Source of the DNA: Bacteroidetes bacterium ADurb.Bin008
Lineage (GTDB): Bacteria; Bacteroidota; Bacteroidia; Bacteroidales; Tenuifilaceae
Direction of reading: 5' to 3'
NCBI GenBank assembly: GCA_002071445.1
Contig: MWFE01000061.1
Coordinates: 1-64,000, forward strand
Length of the DNA: 64,000 nucleotides
Part shown: one piece after another, positions 50,202-60,106 of the stretch
Numbering within the stretch: position 1 is the first letter of the stretch
How the letters are laid out: each line of letters begins with the position of its first letter
Translations under genes and position numbers: made by a program
The notes under the pieces: model-generated
Told to the model about the DNA's origin: nothing
Databases searched by the model: none
Seen by the model: only the letters and a program-made list of their open reading frames with translations

Positions 50202-51664
50202 TGAGAAAACTTTTGGACATAGTGCCTTCCAATCGGATTATTGAAGTTAAGGGAAGTTTGGATACCCCGATCAATAATCTGTCCTTTGACTCAAGACGCA
50301 TTGAGAAGGGAAACCTATACATAGCCATAAAAGGCACTCAGGCAGATGGTCATGATTTTATTGCCCAGGCCATGGAGCGTGGAGCCGTAGCGGTTGTTTG
50401 CGAAAGATTCCCGGCCACCATTGCACCCGAAATAGCCTATGTGAAAGTTGCAGACACTTCAGCCACTCTCGGAGAAATGGCTTCGGCCTATTTCGATTTC
50501 CCCTCAAAAGCCCTCAGGATAGTGGGAATCACCGGTACTAACGGCAAAACAACTACTGTTACCCTGCTCTATAGGTTGATTAACATGATGGGTGGAAAAG
50601 CCGGGCTCATTTCTACGGTGAGCAATTATATTGGCAACGACCCTATCCCTGCTACTCATACAACCCCCGATGCCATTGAGTTAAACCGCTTGTTCAGGAA
50701 AATGGTTGACAGCGGGTGTACCCTCTGTTTCATGGAGGTGAGTTCGCATGCCATAGTGCAGAAGAGGGTTGAAGGGGTATATTTCGCCGGAGGCCTGTTT
50801 AGCAATATTACACACGACCATTTAGACTACCACAATACTTTCAGCGAGTATATCACTGCCAAGAAGATGTTTTTTGACAAGTTGCCCCCTGAAGCATTTG
50901 CACTGACCAATATCGACGACCGCAATGGCAGGGTCATGGTACAGAATACAAATGCACGGGTTTACACATATTCTCTTCGCAGCATGGCCGATTATCGTTG
51001 TAAGGTAATTGAACAGCAGATGAACGGAATGTTGCTGAGCATTGATAATACGGAACTTTGGTGCCGCCTGATAGGCGGATTTAATGCCTATAATTTATTA
51101 GCCGCATACGCGGTAGCAAATCTGCTTGGATTCGAAAAACAGTCAACCCTTACAGCATTGAGTGCCATGGAACCTGTACGGGGGCGGTTTGAGCATTTGG
51201 CAGCCGATAATGGGGTTGTGGCAGTGGTTGACTATGCCCACACTCCCGATGCCTTGGACAATGTTATTTCGACCATTACAAAAATCAGGCAGGAGGGGCA
51301 AAGGCTGATTACTGTTGTTGGTGCCGGTGGCAACAGGGATAAAACCAAGCGCCCTGTAATGGCCCAGGTTGCGGTTCAGGGAAGCGATATGGTAATCCTT
51401 ACGTCCGATAACCCCCGAAATGAAGAACCTTCGGACATTATTAACGATATGAAGCAGGGTGTTGCTGCATCGCAAGTGGGGAAAGTGCTTTCCATCGTAG
51501 ATAGGCGAGAGGCAATCCGAACGGCTTGCCTGCTGGCCACCCCGGGAGATATTGTGTTGATTGCCGGGAAGGGTCACGAAACGTATCAGGAGGTCAAGGG
51601 TATTAGGCACCATTTTGACGACAAGGAGGAGGTAATTGAAATATTTAAATCCCTTAAAGCATGA
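50198..51664 (+). CDS. murE: UDP-MurNAc-tripeptide ligase
   Basis: MurE adds the third residue, usually meso-diaminopimelate in Gram-negatives, to UDP-MurNAc-L-Ala-D-Glu. From the ATG at 50198 the product has 488 aa. Motifs are [17 protein letters not shown], the ATP loop [27 protein letters not shown] and the [12 protein letters not shown] signature: the D-N-P-R sequence is what marks DAP-adding enzymes. An open frame extends upstream into ftsI but the overlapping ATGATG fits both family length and coupling. Confidence 0.96.
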   Translation: MMRKLLDIVPSNRIIEVKGSLDTPINNLSFDSRRIEKGNLYIAIKGTQADGHDFIAQAMERGAVAVVCERFPATIAPEIAYVKVADTSATLGEMASAYFDFPSKALRIVGITGTNGKTTTVTLLYRLINMMGGKAGLISTVSNYIGNDPIPATHTTPDAIELNRLFRKMVDSGCTLCFMEVSSHAIVQKRVEGVYFAGGLFSNITHDHLDYHNTFSEYITAKKMFFDKLPPEAFALTNIDDRNGRVMVQNTNARVYTYSLRSMADYRCKVIEQQMNGMLLSIDNTELWCRLIGGFNAYNLLAAYAVANLLGFEKQSTLTALSAMEPVRGRFEHLAADNGVVAVVDYAHTPDALDNVISTITKIRQEGQRLITVVGAGGNRDKTKRPVMAQVAVQGSDMVILTSDNPRNEEPSDIINDMKQGVAASQVGKVLSIVDRREAIRTACLLATPGDIVLIAGKGHETYQEVKGIRHHFDDKEEVIEIFKSLKA

Positions 51665-52911
51665 TTTACTACTTGGTTGATTTGCTGGAACGTATCAATA
51701 TGCCCGGAACGGGAATGTTTCAATACATATCGTTCAGGTCGGGTTTAGCGCTGATAACGTCGTTATTCATATCGCTGCTTATCGGCAAGCGGATTATTAA
51801 GTTTTTGCAGGTTAAGCAGATAGGGGAGGAGGTGAGGAACCTTGGACTGGAAGGGCAAATGCAAAAGAAGGGAACGCCCACCATGGGGGGAATTATCATC
51901 ATTCTCTCAATTATAATCCCCGTTATCCTGTTTGGCCATTTGAAGAATATCTACGTAATAGTGATGCTGGTTACTACCGTCTGGCTGGGCCTGTTTGGCT
52001 TTGCCGACGATTATATAAAAGTATTTTTGAAAGACAAGAAGGGCCTGTCGGGGCGATTTAAGATTTTGGGACAGGTTACGCTTGGACTGTTCGTAGGCCT
52101 TACCATGTATCTGAGCCCCGATATCGTAGTGCGGGAGAAGGTTTTAAAGAGCCAACTTTCCGAGGGTACCGAAATAGTTGAAGGCACAGCCACAACCGTC
52201 CGGCAGCAGTACACCTTAACCCCCAACCAGAAAACAACTAAAACGACCATTCCCTTTCTAAAGAACAATGAGTTTGACTACGCATACCTTATTCCGGCTA
52301 AGGGGGAATGGGCGCAGAAACTTGCCTGGGTCGTTTTTGTTATCGTTGTAATTTTTATCGTTACCGCTGTTTCCAACGGGGCTAACCTTACCGATGGTCT
52401 GGATGGCTTATCAACAGGGGTGAGTGCAATTATCGGAACAACACTCGGCATTTTTGCATACCTCTCGGGTAACGTCATTTATGCCGATTACCTTAATATC
52501 ATGTACATCCCCTATACCGGCGAGTTGGTGGTATTCATGAGTGCATTCATTGGTGCTGCCATAGGATTTCTGTGGTACAACAGTTTTCCTGCCCAAGTAT
52601 TCATGGGCGATACCGGAAGTTTAGCCATTGGTGGAATCATTGCTGTTTTTGCTATCCTAATCCGTAAAGAGCTGCTAATCCCCATTCTGTGTGGGATTTT
52701 CTTTGTAGAAACTCTTTCCGTGATGATACAGGTAAGCCATTTCAAACGGACAAAAAGAAAATACGGTGAGGGCAGGAGAGTGTTCCTCATGGCACCGCTT
52801 CACCATCATTATCAGAAGAAGGGATTCCCTGAGCCCAAAATAGTTATTAGGTTTTGGATTGTTGCTGTTATGCTGGCTGTGATTGCCGTAGTAACCCTTA
52901 AAATACGTTAA
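51661..52911 (+). CDS. mraY: Phospho-MurNAc-pentapeptide transferase
   Basis: MraY makes lipid I by joining phospho-MurNAc-pentapeptide to undecaprenyl phosphate. The 416-aa membrane protein has about ten helices, the [13 protein letters not shown] motif, the FADDYIK Asp pair, NLTDGLDGL, and the HHHYQKKG region near the end. An insertion of about 60 residues (about 150-210) follows the fourth helix region, as usual in Bacteroidota MraY. It overlaps murE by 4 nt. murF, which sits here in E. coli, is absent. Confidence 0.96.
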   Translation: MIYYLVDLLERINMPGTGMFQYISFRSGLALITSLFISLLIGKRIIKFLQVKQIGEEVRNLGLEGQMQKKGTPTMGGIIIILSIIIPVILFGHLKNIYVIVMLVTTVWLGLFGFADDYIKVFLKDKKGLSGRFKILGQVTLGLFVGLTMYLSPDIVVREKVLKSQLSEGTEIVEGTATTVRQQYTLTPNQKTTKTTIPFLKNNEFDYAYLIPAKGEWAQKLAWVVFVIVVIFIVTAVSNGANLTDGLDGLSTGVSAIIGTTLGIFAYLSGNVIYADYLNIMYIPYTGELVVFMSAFIGAAIGFLWYNSFPAQVFMGDTGSLAIGGIIAVFAILIRKELLIPILCGIFFVETLSVMIQVSHFKRTKRKYGEGRRVFLMAPLHHHYQKKGFPEPKIVIRFWIVAVMLAVIAVVTLKIR

Positions 52912-52913
52912 CC

Positions 52914-54266
52914 ATGGAAAAGCAAAGGAAAGAAAAGCGGATTGTGGTGCTGGGCGGAGGAGAAAGCGGAGTTGGCGCTGCCATATTGGCCACTAAGAAA
53001 GGCTTTGATGTTTTTCTTTCCGATGCAGGCAGTATCAAGGCTAAGTATAAGGAAATGCTCCGAAAGTATAGTATTGCATGGGAAGAGAATAGTCATAACC
53101 TCGAACTCATCCTTACGGCCGATGAAGTGGTGAAATCGCCCGGGATCCCCGATAGAGTGCCTGTAGTTCAGGAAATTCTTAAGAAGGGTATCCCTGTTAT
53201 TTCTGAAATTGAATTTGCAGGGCGTTATACCAATGCGTACAAGATTTGCATAACCGGAAGCAATGGTAAAACCACCACTACGACCCTTATTTACCATATG
53301 ATGAGGAAGGCGGGGCTTAATGTGGGATTGGCAGGTAATGTTGGGAACAGCTTTGCCTTACAGGTGGCCGAGCATGAGTTCGATTACTACGTAATCGAGC
53401 TAAGCAGTTTTCAGCTCGACGGCGTACACTCTTTTAAGCCCGATATAGCCATTCTGCTGAATATTTCACCCGACCATCTCGATAGGTACGACTATAAGAT
53501 GGAGAACTATGTCAATTCAAAATTCAGGATAACGAAAAACCTATCCGAGGATGAGTATTTCATCTTTTGTTCCGACGATGAGGTTACCATGGATCGTGTG
53601 AATCAGATAGTATTCAAAGCGCAGCTTTTACCCTTTTCGCAGCAGAGGGAGGAGGGGCAAACGGCTTTTCTGAGAGAAAATTCAATGTTTGTAAACTATA
53701 ACGATAGCGATTTCAGCATGTCAATCAACGACTTGGCGCTCAAAGGGCGCCACAATGTTTACAACTCCATGGCGGCAGGTATTGCCGGTCATGCTTTGCA
53801 TATCCGCAAGGATGTAATCCGCGAGAGCCTATCCGACTTTCAGGGGGTTGAGCACAGGCTCGAACGGTTTCTCAAGGTTCGTGGCGTACAGTACATTAAC
53901 GACTCTAAGGCCACCAATGTAAATTCAACCTGGTATGCCCTCGAGTGCATGGACACGCCTGTGGTATGGATTGCCGGAGGAACAGACAAAGGCAATGACT
54001 ATACGGAACTTTTCCCCCTGGTGAGGGATAAGGTGAAAGCGTTGATCTGCCTGGGGGTAGATAATGCAAAGCTGCACATGGCTTTTTCCGATAAGGTGCC
54101 GGTAATAGTGGACGTTAGGTCGGCTCAAGAAGCTGTTGCTTATGCCTACAGGCTTTCGGAACCGGGCGATACAGTGTTACTATCGCCTGCATGTGCCAGC
54201 TTTGACCTGTTTGAAAATTATGAGGATAGAGGAAGGCAGTTCAAGCAGGCAGTAAGAAATTTATAA
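52914..54266 (+). CDS. murD: UDP-MurNAc-L-Ala D-glutamate ligase
   Basis: MurD adds D-glutamate to UDP-MurNAc-L-Ala. The 450-aa product has the Rossmann start VVLGGGESGVGAA, the ATP loop ITGSNGKTTTTTLIYHM, ELSSFQLDG, LNISPDHLDRY and YINDSKATNVNST. The length and order of domains are normal. It follows mraY after 2 nt. Confidence 0.96.
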   Translation: MEKQRKEKRIVVLGGGESGVGAAILATKKGFDVFLSDAGSIKAKYKEMLRKYSIAWEENSHNLELILTADEVVKSPGIPDRVPVVQEILKKGIPVISEIEFAGRYTNAYKICITGSNGKTTTTTLIYHMMRKAGLNVGLAGNVGNSFALQVAEHEFDYYVIELSSFQLDGVHSFKPDIAILLNISPDHLDRYDYKMENYVNSKFRITKNLSEDEYFIFCSDDEVTMDRVNQIVFKAQLLPFSQQREEGQTAFLRENSMFVNYNDSDFSMSINDLALKGRHNVYNSMAAGIAGHALHIRKDVIRESLSDFQGVEHRLERFLKVRGVQYINDSKATNVNSTWYALECMDTPVVWIAGGTDKGNDYTELFPLVRDKVKALICLGVDNAKLHMAFSDKVPVIVDVRSAQEAVAYAYRLSEPGDTVLLSPACASFDLFENYEDRGRQFKQAVRNL

Positions 54267-54282
54267 TTAAACTTTTAAACGA

Positions 54283-55449
54283 ATGGGGAACTTTTTTAGC
54301 AGGTATTTCAAAGGCGATAGGGTGATATGGTTGATAGTGGTACTGCTGTCACTCTTCTCGCTATTGGCCGTTTACAGTTCTACCGGATCGCTGGCATATC
54401 GTTTTCAGGGAGGGAATACCGCCTACTATTTCATCAGGCAGTTGAGTTTTCTGATAGCAGGGTTGGCCATTGTTTTTCTCACCCACCTTGTTCACTACAG
54501 GGTTTATTCTCCGCTATCCCCCATTTTTCTATACTTTGCCATACCCCTTTTGATAGTAACGCTGTTCTTTGGTACTTCCATCAATCAGGCTGCCCGATGG
54601 CTGGAATTGCCGGGTTTGGGGGTAACCATTCAAACATCCGATTTTGCCAAACTTGCTCTGATAATATATGTTGCCCGTGTCCTTTCGCTGAGGCAGAACG
54701 ATATGAATGATTTCAAAAAAACATTTCTTCCTCTTGTTATCCCCATTGTGGTTGTTTGTGTTCTCATTCTGCCTGCAAACTTTTCAACTGCATTCATGCT
54801 GGCAATCATTTGCTGGATTATGCTTTTCATTGGGCGAACCAGTATGAAACAGCTATTCGGTTTTTCTTTTATAGCCATTGTGATAGTTGGAATTTTTGTG
54901 TTTATTGCTCTAAATACGAACACCCTGAACAGGGTGCAAACGTGGAAAAACAGGATAGAAAATTTTGCGAAGTCCGAGGGAGGCGAGAACTACCAATCGC
55001 AGCAATCCAAGATTGCCATTGCTACCGGAGGATTGATTGGCAAGGGCCCGGGGAATAGTACCCAGAGGAACTTCCTGCCACATCCCTACTCCGATTTTAT
55101 CTATGCCATTATCGTTGAGGAATATGGAATAATCGGTGGGTTTGTGGTGCTGTTTCTATACCTTATTTTACTTTATCGGGCGGGACTGATTGTCAAAAAG
55201 GCAAAAAGGACGTTCCCCGCCTTTTTAGCCGTTGGCTTAACCCTGTCCATTGTGATGCAGGCAATGGTTAACATGGCCGTGGCCGTTAACCTGATTCCCG
55301 TTACCGGGCAAACACTCCCCTTGGTGAGCATGGGTGGAACTTCCCTGCTGTTCTCGGGCGTTTCTTTCGGAATATTACTAAGCATAAGCAGAAGTCAGAA
55401 TAAAGAGGAGCTATTCGATGGAGAAGAAGAGCCTAAAGGTGATAATTAG
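54283..55449 (+). CDS. ftsW: Septal peptidoglycan polymerase FtsW (SEDS family)
   Basis: FtsW is the SEDS glycosyltransferase that works with FtsI at the septum. The 388-aa product has about ten helices, with LAVYSSTGSLAYR, AARWLELPGLGVTIQTSDFAK, the QQSKIAIATGGLIGKGPGNS block and the late NLIPVTGQTLPLVSMGGTSL motif. The position within the dcw cluster argues for FtsW rather than RodA. The murG start lies 32 nt inside its 3' end. Confidence 0.93.
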   Translation: MGNFFSRYFKGDRVIWLIVVLLSLFSLLAVYSSTGSLAYRFQGGNTAYYFIRQLSFLIAGLAIVFLTHLVHYRVYSPLSPIFLYFAIPLLIVTLFFGTSINQAARWLELPGLGVTIQTSDFAKLALIIYVARVLSLRQNDMNDFKKTFLPLVIPIVVVCVLILPANFSTAFMLAIICWIMLFIGRTSMKQLFGFSFIAIVIVGIFVFIALNTNTLNRVQTWKNRIENFAKSEGGENYQSQQSKIAIATGGLIGKGPGNSTQRNFLPHPYSDFIYAIIVEEYGIIGGFVVLFLYLILLYRAGLIVKKAKRTFPAFLAVGLTLSIVMQAMVNMAVAVNLIPVTGQTLPLVSMGGTSLLFSGVSFGILLSISRSQNKEELFDGEEEPKGDN

Positions 55450-56548
55450 TGGCGGAGGTACAGGCGGGCATATCTTCCCCGCCATATCCATAGCCAATGC
55501 GCTCAGGGAGATCAATCCCGGGGTCGATATCCTGTTTGTGGGCGCCGAGGGCAGGATGGAGATGGAGAAGGTTCCGGCCTCAGGCTATCCGATAGTCGGG
55601 CTGCCCGTGGTGGGATTGCAGCGTAAGCTGACGCTGAAGAATATCAGCTTTGTTTTTAAATTGCTGAGAAGCACCAGAATGGCCTCTTCTATCGTTGCTA
55701 AATTTAAACCCGATGTGGTGGTTGGAGTGGGAGGCTATGCCAGCGGCCCAATCCTACGGGTGGCTCAACGGAAAGGAGTGCCTACCCTGATACAGGAGCA
55801 GAATTCCTATGCCGGCATCACCAATAGGTTATTGGCCAAAAGGGCCAAGGCTATATGCGTGGCATACGAGGGTATGGATAAGTATTTCCCGGCAAACAAA
55901 ATTGTGATTACGGGAAACCCCGTGAGGCAGGGAATTGACAGCGTGGAGCCCAAAGCTGAAGAAGCCATGAAATTTTTTGAAATCCCTGCAGGTAACAGGG
56001 TAATCCTGGTGGTGGGTGGAAGCCTTGGCGCAAGGACCATCAACCAAAGTGTCCTTAAAGGGGTTGAAGAAATTGAAAAACAACAGGATATTATACTGAT
56101 ATGGCAAACAGGAAAGCTCTATTACGATGGGATCAGGGCTGAAATGGCATTGAAAAAATTGAAAAACGTCAGGTTGTTCGATTTCATCAATCGTATGGAT
56201 CTGGCCTATGCAACAGCCGATTTGGTAATATCCAGAGCAGGGGCTTGCACCATTTCGGAGTTGTGCCTTGTGGGCAAGCCGGCCATACTGGTACCTTCGC
56301 CCAACGTGGCAGAGGACCATCAAACCAAGAATGCCAATGCATTGGTAAAAAAAGGAGCTGCTGCTCTCGTGCCCGACAGCGACGCGCCGGACAGGTTGGT
56401 GAGCAAGGCCTTGGAGCTGGTTAGTAATCCGGAAGCATTGAAAGGGTTGGCCCTCAATGTAAAAACAATGGCATTGCCCGATGCTGCAGCCGCCATTGCA
56501 GGAAAAGTATTGGAGATAGCCAAAGGTAAAACAGATATACAGCCATGA
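55418..56548 (+). CDS. murG: MurG lipid II synthase
   Basis: MurG adds GlcNAc to lipid I at the cytosolic face. The 376-aa GT-B protein has the N-terminal ISGGGTGGHIFPAISIA loop, GVGGYASGPILR, QEQNSYAGITNRLLAK, VVGGSLGARTINQ, and SRAGACTISEL. The overlap of 32 nt with ftsW is longer than others in the cluster, but the ATG is required for the first strand of the fold. Confidence 0.96.
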   Translation: MEKKSLKVIISGGGTGGHIFPAISIANALREINPGVDILFVGAEGRMEMEKVPASGYPIVGLPVVGLQRKLTLKNISFVFKLLRSTRMASSIVAKFKPDVVVGVGGYASGPILRVAQRKGVPTLIQEQNSYAGITNRLLAKRAKAICVAYEGMDKYFPANKIVITGNPVRQGIDSVEPKAEEAMKFFEIPAGNRVILVVGGSLGARTINQSVLKGVEEIEKQQDIILIWQTGKLYYDGIRAEMALKKLKNVRLFDFINRMDLAYATADLVISRAGACTISELCLVGKPAILVPSPNVAEDHQTKNANALVKKGAAALVPDSDAPDRLVSKALELVSNPEALKGLALNVKTMALPDAAAAIAGKVLEIAKGKTDIQP

Positions 56549-57939
56549 TACTAAGCGATATTGAACGGGTCTATTTCCTTGGCATAGGCGGCATAGGCAT
56601 GAGCGCTTTGGCCCGATATTTTAATCGCATGGGAAAAATCGTGGCGGGATACGACAGCACTCCCACCAACCTCACATCAGAGCTTATCAGGGAGGGTATC
56701 AATGTACATTTTGAGGATGATATTAATCTGATACCCAAAGATTTTATGGATAAACCCAACGGAACGCTGGTAATCTACACGCCAGCCATCCCCGAAGCTC
56801 ACCGGGAGTTAAAATTCCTGTCGGAAAAAAAGTATAAGCTGATTAAGAGGGCGAAAGCCCTGGGTTTGATTGCCGATGAATATGCCACGGTTGCAGTTGC
56901 CGGAACCCACGGCAAAACCAGCACTTCGTCATTGTTGGCCTACTTGCTGTCTCACACCCCACAGAAATGCAACGCCTTTTTGGGAGGGATAGCCAAAAAC
57001 TTTAACAGCAATCTGGTGATGGGCGACAAAGGTGCAGGGCGTTTGGTGGTGGAGGCCGATGAGTACGACAGGAGTTTTCTGAATCTAACACCGCAGTTGG
57101 CAGTGGTAACATCAGTGGAGGCCGATCATCTGGACATATACGAAAATTATGGCAGGGTTAAAGAGGCTTTTGAGGCTTTTGTGGAGAAAATTTCTCCGGG
57201 AGGAGTGCTTATCGTTAAAAAGGGATTGGAGTGGCTGACCTCGAAAAGGGAGGATATTACAGTGTACTCCTATTCTGGAGATGGAGATGCAGATTTTTAC
57301 CCTGTTGAGGTGGATAAGGAAAACGGGTTCTATTCATTCAATCTGGTTACTCCCTACGGTATTTTCGAAAAAATTGAATTGGGAATTCTTGGTAGGCATA
57401 ACGTGGAAAATGCCATTGCAGCATCGGCTGCAGCGCTGATTTGGGGCATTACGCGGGATGCGCTTAGTGATGGGCTGAAGTCGTTTACCGGTGTTGCCCG
57501 CCGCTTTGATTTACGGTTTAAGGGAAAAAACACAGTTTATATTGACGACTACGCCCATCATCCAACGGCAATAAAAGCGGTAATTGGGTCGCTGAGAGAG
57601 ATTTACCCCGATAGAAAAATTACGGGAGTATTTCAACCTCATCTCTATTCCCGTACCAGGGATTTTGCCAATGAGTTCTCTGAGAGCCTAAGCCGGCTCG
57701 ACGAGTTGATTTTGCTACCCATATATCCGGCAAGGGAGCTTCCCATTGAGGGGGTTGATTCAGAGATGTTGCTGCGCAAAGCAACGGTTAAAGAGAAACA
57801 GGTTTGCAAGCCTGAAGATTTGGTGGAGTTGTTGAAGAATAGAGAACAGGAGGTGTTAATCACTCTGGGGGCAGGCAATATCGACAGGTTAACAGGCGAT
57901 ATTGTTGGTATGCTGAAAAGGAAGGAGGGTGTAAAATGA
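56545..57939 (+). CDS. murC: UDP-MurNAc L-alanine ligase
   Basis: MurC adds the first amino acid, L-Ala. The 464-aa product has FLGIGGIGMSALARYF, the ATP loop VAGTHGKTSTSSLLAYLL, VEADEYDRSFLNL, SVEADHLDIY and DDYAHHPTAI. Normal length. It overlaps murG and ftsQ by 4 nt each. Confidence 0.97.
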   Translation: MILSDIERVYFLGIGGIGMSALARYFNRMGKIVAGYDSTPTNLTSELIREGINVHFEDDINLIPKDFMDKPNGTLVIYTPAIPEAHRELKFLSEKKYKLIKRAKALGLIADEYATVAVAGTHGKTSTSSLLAYLLSHTPQKCNAFLGGIAKNFNSNLVMGDKGAGRLVVEADEYDRSFLNLTPQLAVVTSVEADHLDIYENYGRVKEAFEAFVEKISPGGVLIVKKGLEWLTSKREDITVYSYSGDGDADFYPVEVDKENGFYSFNLVTPYGIFEKIELGILGRHNVENAIAASAAALIWGITRDALSDGLKSFTGVARRFDLRFKGKNTVYIDDYAHHPTAIKAVIGSLREIYPDRKITGVFQPHLYSRTRDFANEFSESLSRLDELILLPIYPARELPIEGVDSEMLLRKATVKEKQVCKPEDLVELLKNREQEVLITLGAGNIDRLTGDIVGMLKRKEGVK

Positions 57940-58736
57940 AGCAGGTCAGATTTGTTTTGGGGGTTATAAAATGGCTGTTGGTAGCTGCCTATCTGGTAGT
58001 GGCGCTATCATTCGTCAGCAGCAGAAGTCAGCAGGTGGTGTGCTCGGATATCAGCATAAACATCTCCGATAGCTTGGAAAATGCTTTTATAACCAAGCAG
58101 GATGTGAAAAATTTGATTGCAAAGCAGCATAAAAATTTGGTGGGTATTCCATTGCACATGATAAATACGTATGAGCTGGAGCAGGCGTTGCGAAACTTTC
58201 AAACGGTTAAAAATGCTGAGGTTTACAGCGTAATTGATGGAACGCTGAACATTAGGATTAATCAGCGTAAACCCATATTAAGGATTATCAATAGCAAGGG
58301 ACAAAACTATTACATCGATTCCGAAGGGCAAGTTTTGCCTCTCTCGGGTAATTTTGCGGCCCATGTACTGGTAGCCAATGGCAATATTGTGGAACCTTTT
58401 ACCGTCAACTCAAAAGTCAAAATAACGGAATGGTGTGTTGAAGCCAATAATAACATCCCATTGATTTGCAAATTACTGGAGTTTGCCAACTATGTTACCC
58501 GTGATAAATTCTGGAATGCGCAAATAGCGCAAATATACGTTGATAGCCCTTCGAGAATAGAGCTGATACCCAGGGTGGGAGCACACACCATACTGATGGG
58601 AAGTTTGGATGATTACGAATTGAAACTCAAAAAGTTAAGATTGTTTTACGAAACGGCATTACCCGAAGAGGGATGGAATAAGTACAGGCAGATCAACCTA
58701 AAATATAGCAATCAAATTGTATGTACTAAAAAATAG
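57936..58736 (+). CDS. ftsQ: Cell division protein FtsQ
   Basis: FtsQ links early and late divisome proteins in the periplasm. The 266-aa product has a short cytosolic start, one membrane helix (about 9-29), a POTRA-like region (about 38-105, with FITKQDVKNLI and FQTVKNAEVYSVIDGTLNIR) and a beta-rich domain. Sequence is divergent, as usual in Bacteroidota. The call rests on topology and on the position between murC and ftsA. Confidence 0.88.
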   Translation: MKQVRFVLGVIKWLLVAAYLVVALSFVSSRSQQVVCSDISINISDSLENAFITKQDVKNLIAKQHKNLVGIPLHMINTYELEQALRNFQTVKNAEVYSVIDGTLNIRINQRKPILRIINSKGQNYYIDSEGQVLPLSGNFAAHVLVANGNIVEPFTVNSKVKITEWCVEANNNIPLICKLLEFANYVTRDKFWNAQIAQIYVDSPSRIELIPRVGAHTILMGSLDDYELKLKKLRLFYETALPEEGWNKYRQINLKYSNQIVCTKK

Positions 58737-58742
58737 ATAACT

Positions 58743-60056
58743 ATGGGAAACAATAATTATTTAGCGGCAATCGACTTGGGAACAACGAAAGTGGTTGCCA
58801 TAATCGGAAAGCGGAACCCCAATGGCAAGTTGCAGATTACCGGCTGCAGTACGGCGCAATCGACTGGCATTAAACGGGGCGAGGTACTCAACATCGAGGA
58901 GACGGTTAAGTCCATCCAGAGCACCATTGAAGAGGTGAAGATGAAATCGGGGGTAATTTTCGATGATGTTTACGTTGGCATTGCGGGACAGCACATACGC
59001 AGCGTACGGAGCAGCGGCTACATCACAAGGGATAACCCCGATGAGATGATTGGTACAGAGGATGTACAAAAGCTCATCGATGATATGTACAAGATTTCAA
59101 TCGACCCGGGGGAGGAGATCCTTCATGTGCTGCCTCAGAATTTTATAGTGAACAACGAGAATGGCATAAAAAATCCCATTGGGATGTCGGGGCAAAGGCT
59201 TGAGGCGAATTTCCATATAGTCATCGGAAAAACCATGTCGGCCCGCACCATCGAAAGGTGTATCGAAAGGGTTGGACTTAAGGCCAGCGATCTTATTCTT
59301 GAGCCATTGGCTTCGGCCGAGGCTGTGCTTACTGATGACGAGAAGGAAGCGGGGGTTGCCCTGATTGATATCGGTGGCGGAACTACCGATTTGGCCATAT
59401 TCTACGATGGTATTGTCCGGCATACGGCTGTTATTCCATTCGGTGGCAATATGATTACCAACGACATAAAAGAAGGATGCCAAATACTCCTGCGTCAGGC
59501 AGAATCCCTTAAACTGCAGTTTGGCTCAGCGCTGGGCGATATTGCCCCCGAGGATAAAATAGTAACCATTCCGGGTATAAGCGGCCGCGAGCCGAAGGAG
59601 ATTTCTTTCAAAAATCTGGCATACATCATTCAAAGCCGGATGGAGGAGATAATTGAGAGGGTAGCATTTGAGATTGACAACTCGGGGTATGCCGAAAAAC
59701 TGGGAGCGGGAATAGTACTAACCGGTGGTGGTGCATTGCTAAAGCATCTGCCACAGCTCGTTAAGTTTAAAACCGGATACGATGTGAGGATTGGCTATCC
59801 CAATGAACATCTGGTGGCCGATACACCGGAAGATATCAATGTGCCTGAACTTTCTACTTCCATTGGGCTGCTGTTGAAAGGCTTTGAACAGGTTGAAACC
59901 ATAAAAAGGTTACGTGGTAGCGAGAACGAGTTTGAAGAGGTTGAAACACCTCAAACCGAAACGCAAATAAAGAGAGAGGTTAAAAAGGTGGGAATGATTG
60001 AATCGTTCAAACGCAAGTTTACGGCAATATTTGAGGAGAATGATGCAGAAATGTAG
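58743..60056 (+). CDS. ftsA: Cell division protein FtsA
   Basis: FtsA is an actin-like ATPase that anchors FtsZ to the membrane. The 437-aa product shows the actin-fold motifs AAIDLGTTKVVAIIG, GVALIDIGGGTTDLAIF and GAGIVLTGGGALLKHL, and the SHS2/1C subdomain in between. The last residues, MIESFKRKFTAIFEEN, form an amphipathic helix suited to membrane targeting. It follows ftsQ after 6 nt. Confidence 0.96.
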   Translation: MGNNNYLAAIDLGTTKVVAIIGKRNPNGKLQITGCSTAQSTGIKRGEVLNIEETVKSIQSTIEEVKMKSGVIFDDVYVGIAGQHIRSVRSSGYITRDNPDEMIGTEDVQKLIDDMYKISIDPGEEILHVLPQNFIVNNENGIKNPIGMSGQRLEANFHIVIGKTMSARTIERCIERVGLKASDLILEPLASAEAVLTDDEKEAGVALIDIGGGTTDLAIFYDGIVRHTAVIPFGGNMITNDIKEGCQILLRQAESLKLQFGSALGDIAPEDKIVTIPGISGREPKEISFKNLAYIIQSRMEEIIERVAFEIDNSGYAEKLGAGIVLTGGGALLKHLPQLVKFKTGYDVRIGYPNEHLVADTPEDINVPELSTSIGLLLKGFEQVETIKRLRGSENEFEEVETPQTETQIKREVKKVGMIESFKRKFTAIFEENDAEM

Positions 60057-60106
60057 CATGAACACAATGATTGAGAAAAATACTTGTTAACAAAAAACTT
60101 ATAACC